DNA of 18,404 nt, from positions 1-18,404 of the forward strand of contig JBAQUQ010000213.1 of assembly GCA_049297615.1 (NCBI GenBank), in the 5' to 3' direction. The notes under the pieces were generated by a model, which had not been told where the DNA came from, made no database searches, and saw only the letters and a program-made list of their open reading frames with translations. This DNA is from JAEMQF01 sp049297615. Its GTDB lineage: Bacteria; Pseudomonadota; Gammaproteobacteria; Burkholderiales; Burkholderiaceae_C. Positions within the stretch are counted from its first letter, which is position 1. Every line of letters starts with the position of its first letter. The position numbers were made by a program, and so were the translations under genes. This document shows, piece after piece, positions 14,635-18,404 of this stretch.

Positions 14635-15373
14635 AATCTTGCTGCGCGGGCGCGACATCACGCGCCGTTGGGGCGGCCTGGTCGCGGTGGACGGCGTGTC
14701 GATCGAATTGCAGCGCGGCGCGGTGCACGCCGTGATCGGCACGAACGGCGCGGGCAAGTCGACCCTGGTGAACATTCTCGCGGGCGAACTCCCACCCTCG
14801 AGCGGCAGTGTCGAGTTGCTCGGCCAGGACGTGACGCGCTGGCCCCAGCCCAGGCGCGCGCGCGCCGGCCTGGGCCGCAGCTACCAGCGCAATACGATCT
14901 ACCCGAGCTTCACCGTGCTCGAGAACTGCCGGCTCGCTGCGCAGGCCCGCACGCAAAAACCCTGGGCCTGGTTGAGCAACGCCCAGCAATGCGCAGTGAG
15001 CACCGGCGCGGCGCGCGCCGCAGCGGCTCGCGCCGGCCTCGACCAAGTGCTCGACCGCACGGCCGGCCTGCTCGCGCATGGCCAGAAACGCCAGTTGGAA
15101 ATCGCCATGTGCCTGGCCACGGCACCCCAGGTGTTGTTGCTCGACGAGCCGCTCGCCGGCATGGGCGCCGAGGAGACCGACCGCATGCTCGCCCTGCTCG
15201 CCGAGCTTCGGGAAGGCCACGCGATCCTGCTCGTTGAACACGACATGGACGCGGTATTTCGCATCGCCGACCGCATCACGGTCATGGTGAACGGCCAGGT
15301 GATCGCCTGTGACACCCCCGAAGCGGTGCGCGCGAGCCCCGAGGTTCAAGCCGCATACCTCGGAGGCCATTGA
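14621..15373 (+). CDS. livG: ABC transporter ATPase, LivG family
   Basis: The 250-residue cytoplasmic ATPase has Walker A GTNGAGKST (40-48), a signature variant LAHGQ (151-155), Walker B VLLLDEP with the catalytic Glu176, and the switch His207 in LLVEHDMD. All catalytic elements are intact. The ATG at 14621 lies inside livM and is preceded by a GGGGCAGG purine run. The longer open frame starting at 14471 only extends into livM and is not used. It pairs with the LivF-type ATPase encoded one base downstream. The importer would energise uptake of an aromatic acid, judging from the operon. Confidence 0.94.
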   Translation: MSRAEILLRGRDITRRWGGLVAVDGVSIELQRGAVHAVIGTNGAGKSTLVNILAGELPPSSGSVELLGQDVTRWPQPRRARAGLGRSYQRNTIYPSFTVLENCRLAAQARTQKPWAWLSNAQQCAVSTGAARAAAARAGLDQVLDRTAGLLAHGQKRQLEIAMCLATAPQVLLLDEPLAGMGAEETDRMLALLAELREGHAILLVEHDMDAVFRIADRITVMVNGQVIACDTPEAVRASPEVQAAYLGGH

Positions 15374-15374
15374 G

Positions 15375-16100
<726 letters not shown>

Positions 16101-16202
16101 GGCATCGATTGGGCCTCGCCCGCAGCGCCTCTCAGCAGGCCAGGAAGTTCGTCTGCGGGATGCCCTTTCCGCCCCGCGCCGCCCCCGCCGCGCTGGACGA
16201 TG
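16101..16202. other. Convergent gap between livF and lysR
   Basis: This 102-bp stretch separates the ends of two converging genes. A bidirectional terminator would be expected, but I see no strong hairpin with a T tract on either strand. Only weak GC-rich complementarities, such as GGCCT with AGGCC over a long loop, are present. Confidence 0.4.
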
Positions 16203-17153
16203 TCACTCGAGGCGTGGCCGGGCATCTTCTTGCCGCGGGCCGTGCTGTGAGTACGGGCGGCACAAGGCCGCCACGTCCTCGCGCAGAATCTGCGCCAGCC
16301 GTGACACCGCTTTGCCGCGGGTGTCGATGTCGGCGAACACCAGGTACAGATGCAGGTGGCGCTCGCGCCCTTCGCGCAAGGGCAAGGCCTTGAGCGCACC
16401 GGCCTCCAGCTCGTGGGCAATGGTGTGTTCGGCGAACCAGGCGAATCCCAGCCCCATGCTGGCGGCGGCGATCTGCGTGGCCTTGTGCGACACGGCCCAG
16501 CGCTCCTCGGCGCCCTGCCAACCGCCCGCCTCGCGCGGCTTGGCCGTGGCGGAGTCACGCACCACCAGATGCCGGTGCTGGCTCAGGTCGTCCAGGCTCA
16601 GTTCACGACCCAGCTGGTGCAGTGGATGGTCACGGTGCGCGGCGGCGATGAAACGCACCGGCAGCAGCGGCTCACCGGCGAAGCCCTGCGGCACATAGCC
16701 GGTGACGGCAAAATCGACGCTGTGCTCGAACAGCATTTCGTCGGTGCCGCCGAGCACGGTCTCGAAGAGCTGCACCTGCGTCTGCGGGCGTTCCAGCGCA
16801 AAGCGCTCCAGCGAACGCAGCAGGACCCAGGTGGGGAAGACGATCTCCACGGCGATCCGCACCTCGGGCTCCCAGCCTGCAGCCAGCACGGCGGCGCTGC
16901 GCTCCAGCGCTGCGGCGCGGTCGATCAGGGTCTGCGCGCGCCGGTAAAGCACCTGGCCGTTCGGCGTCAGTTGCGCCTTTCGGCCCTGGATCTCGAACAG
17001 CTTCACCTGGAGCTGCGCCTCGATCTTCTGCACCGCGTAGCTGACGCTGGACTGGGTCTTGAAAAGTCGCTCGGCGGCCTGGGCGTAACCGCCGGCTTCG
17101 ACCACGGCAACGAGGGCGCGCCACTGTTCGAGACTGATTCTGGGAGCGAGCAT
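16203..17153 (-). CDS. LysR-family transcriptional regulator
   Basis: The 316-residue protein has an N-terminal winged helix-turn-helix (about 7-65, with AAERLFKTQSSVSYAVQKIE as the recognition region) and a C-terminal periplasmic-binding-like effector domain (about 92-300). Length is usual for the family. It is divergent from doxX with 99 bp between the start codons, the classical arrangement in which a LysR regulator controls its divergent neighbour and itself. The last 20 or so residues are polar and extend past the effector domain. The ligand cannot be read from sequence. It is oriented away from the benzoate operons and more probably serves the doxX-pirin unit. Confidence 0.93.
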   Translation of the reverse strand: MLAPRISLEQWRALVAVVEAGGYAQAAERLFKTQSSVSYAVQKIEAQLQVKLFEIQGRKAQLTPNGQVLYRRAQTLIDRAAALERSAAVLAAGWEPEVRIAVEIVFPTWVLLRSLERFALERPQTQVQLFETVLGGTDEMLFEHSVDFAVTGYVPQGFAGEPLLPVRFIAAAHRDHPLHQLGRELSLDDLSQHRHLVVRDSATAKPREAGGWQGAEERWAVSHKATQIAAASMGLGFAWFAEHTIAHELEAGALKALPLREGRERHLHLYLVFADIDTRGKAVSRLAQILREDVAALCRPYSQHGPRQEDARPRLE

Positions 17154-17164
17154 CCATCGAGTGT

Positions 17165-17204
17165 ATCGATGATATTAAGCAGAAAATTCAGCTTTTCAAT
17201 CGAT
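17165..17204. promoter_or_regulatory. Candidate LysR operator with two ATCGAT sites
   Basis: ATCGAT occurs at 17165-17170 and 17199-17204, 34 bp apart, flanking an AT-rich core that includes GAAAA (17182-17186) and TTTTC (17193-17197) as an inverted repeat. Two sites at this spacing in a lysR divergent region fit the usual recognition-plus-activation site layout. ATCGAT is palindromic and can occur by chance. Confidence 0.35.
17172..17199 (-). promoter_or_regulatory. Predicted lysR promoter
   Basis: On the minus strand, TTGAAA (17199-17194, 5/6 match) and TAATAT (17177-17172, 4/6 match) are separated by 16 bp. Transcription would start near 17165, within the first ATCGAT site, which suits autorepression. 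No equally good promoter was found for doxX on the plus strand, as expected for an activator-dependent gene. Confidence 0.45.
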
Positions 17205-17252
17205 GTGCTAAATAATCAAATAGCGCCATCGACACCAACCCGGAGAACCGAC

Positions 17253-17720
17253 ATGACCACCTTGCAGCAAACCCTTGCATCGACCCCAAGGAGTACCTCC
17301 ATGAATCAAGCACTCGAAAAAGCCGGCCCCTGGATCGCCCTGCTGGGCCGAGTGCTGATCGCCGCCATCTTCGTCAGCGCCGGCTGGAGCAAGATCGGCG
17401 GCTACGCCGGCACCCAGGCCTATATGCAATCGATGGGCGTGCCCGGCGCCCTGCTGCCCCTGGTGATCGCCGCCGAGCTGGGCGGGGGCATCGCGATCGT
17501 GGTGGGCATGTTCACGCGCCTCACCGCGCTCGGCCTGGCCGCATTCAGCGTCGTCTCGGCACTCATCTTCCACGCTCCAGTCGATGCCATGCAGCAAATC
17601 GCGTTCATGAAGAACCTAGCCATGGCGGGCGGTTTCCTGTTCCTGGTCGCCTCCGGCGCGGGACGCTTCAGCGTCGACGCACTGATAGCGCGACGCGAGC
17701 GAGATCCGCAACACGCCTGA
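17253..17720 (+). CDS. DoxX family membrane protein
   Basis: The 155-residue protein (139 if the second start is used) has four hydrophobic segments and the DoxX pattern GRVLIAAIFVSAGWSKIGGY near the start of the membrane part. This is followed by GVPGALLPLVIAAELGGGIA and a second pair of helices. DoxX proteins are small inner-membrane proteins linked to redox or detoxification functions, with no single settled activity. Two in-frame ATGs both have good ribosome-binding sites: 17253 after GGAGA, and 17301 after AAGGAG. The later start matches the usual family beginning. The gene is divergent from lysR and 22 bp upstream of the pirin gene, so the two are likely co-transcribed. Confidence 0.9.
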   Translation: MTTLQQTLASTPRSTSMNQALEKAGPWIALLGRVLIAAIFVSAGWSKIGGYAGTQAYMQSMGVPGALLPLVIAAELGGGIAIVVGMFTRLTALGLAAFSVVSALIFHAPVDAMQQIAFMKNLAMAGGFLFLVASGAGRFSVDALIARRERDPQHA

Positions 17721-17742
17721 GACAAAGATTGAAGGCAGCACG

Positions 17743-18404
17743 ATGAGCACTCGGACCCTGCAAAGCATCATTCCCAGCCTCGAGACCTCCGACGGGGCGG
17801 GCGTGAAACTGCGGCGCAGCATCGGCAGGAACCCGCAACAGCGGCTCGATCCCTTTCTGATGCTGGACGAATTCGGCACCGAGAATCCCGATGACTACAT
17901 CGGCGGCTTCCCGCCGCATCCGCATCGCGGGTTCGAGACCGTCACCTATATGCTCGACGGGCATATGCGCCATGAGGACCACCTGGGCAATATCGGCGAA
18001 CTCGAGAGCGGCGGCGTGCAATGGATGCGCGCCGGCCGCGGCGTGATCCACTCGGAAATGCCGATGCAGGACCAAGGGCGTATGCGTGGCTTCCAGCTCT
18101 GGATCAACCTGGCCGGGCGCGACAAGATGAGTCCCGCCAGTTATCGCGACGTCCCTCAGGCGCAGATTCCAACTGCCGCCCTGCCGGGGGGCGGGCGCGT
18201 CAAGGTGATCGCCGGCCGCGTCGAAGTGAACGGGCACCGCATCGCCGGGCCGATAAATTCCGAGGCCGGCGAGATGGCCACCGATCCGCTCTACCTGGAC
18301 GTGCATCTGAACGCCGGCGCATCCTTTGGGCAGCCGTTGCAGGTCGGCCACAACGCCTTCGCCTACCTGTATGAGGGCGAGCTCGCGATCGGTCAGGCGG
18401 ATGC
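17743..18404 (+). CDS. Pirin family protein (3' end outside window)
   Basis: This is the first 220 codons of a bicupin pirin, and the frame is still open at the window edge. Pirins bind a single metal in the N-terminal cupin, and some act as quercetin 2,3-dioxygenases. The metal ligands are conserved: His59 and His61 in PPHPHRGFET, and His103 with Glu105 in GVIHSEMP. The GGVQWMRAGRG strand is also typical. A full pirin is about 230-290 residues, so only the C-terminal part is missing. The ATG at 17743 has GAAGG seven bases upstream and follows doxX by 22 bp. Whether this protein is an enzyme or a redox-sensing cofactor is unknown. Confidence 0.92.
   Translation, partial: MSTRTLQSIIPSLETSDGAGVKLRRSIGRNPQQRLDPFLMLDEFGTENPDDYIGGFPPHPHRGFETVTYMLDGHMRHEDHLGNIGELESGGVQWMRAGRGVIHSEMPMQDQGRMRGFQLWINLAGRDKMSPASYRDVPQAQIPTAALPGGGRVKVIAGRVEVNGHRIAGPINSEAGEMATDPLYLDVHLNAGASFGQPLQVGHNAFAYLYEGELAIGQAD

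Overview
The window is GC-rich, densely packed DNA that looks like a chromosomal segment of a betaproteobacterium in the order Burkholderiales, probably from the Comamonadaceae or a close relative. This rests on gene content and order, codon composition, and a compound hairpin repeat at about 13531-13612 of a type I recall from Comamonadaceae intergenic regions. The assignment is inference; no rRNA or other marker gene is present.

Most of the window (about 278-16100) is one benzoate-degradation locus of the aerobic benzoyl-CoA (box) pathway. On the minus strand, transcribed away from about 8690, lie boxR (regulator), boxC, boxB, boxA, a 3-hydroxyacyl-CoA dehydrogenase (paaH-like) and a beta-ketoadipyl-CoA thiolase (pcaF-like). 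On the plus strand, starting from the same divergent promoter region, lie benzoate-CoA ligase (bclA), an alpha/beta hydrolase, and a five-gene Liv-type ABC importer (binding protein, two permeases, two ATPases). The logic is import, CoA activation, ring epoxidation by BoxB with electrons from BoxA, hydrolytic ring opening by BoxC, and then beta-oxidation-like steps to acetyl-CoA and succinyl-CoA. BoxD (semialdehyde dehydrogenase) and an enoyl-CoA hydratase, needed in between, are not in the window.

Regulatory structure is visible. A helically phased array of TGCA sites (7651-7698) overlaps a predicted boxC promoter and resembles the operators reported for BoxR/BzdR. A 12-bp perfect palindrome (8718-8729) sits between boxR and bclA on predicted divergent promoters. 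Two blocks of hairpin repeats interrupt the importer genes: an inverted REP-like pair between the binding protein and the first permease, and a larger compound element between the two permeases.

The right end (16203-18404) is a separate module: a LysR-family regulator on the minus strand, divergent from doxX and a pirin gene that runs off the window. The left 277 bases hold no gene that I can support.

Nothing here is a clearly new biological system. The most interesting points are the phased operator array, the REP pair placed after the binding-protein gene, the uncharacterised hydrolase locked between ligase and importer, and the degenerate shikimate-kinase fold of BoxR.
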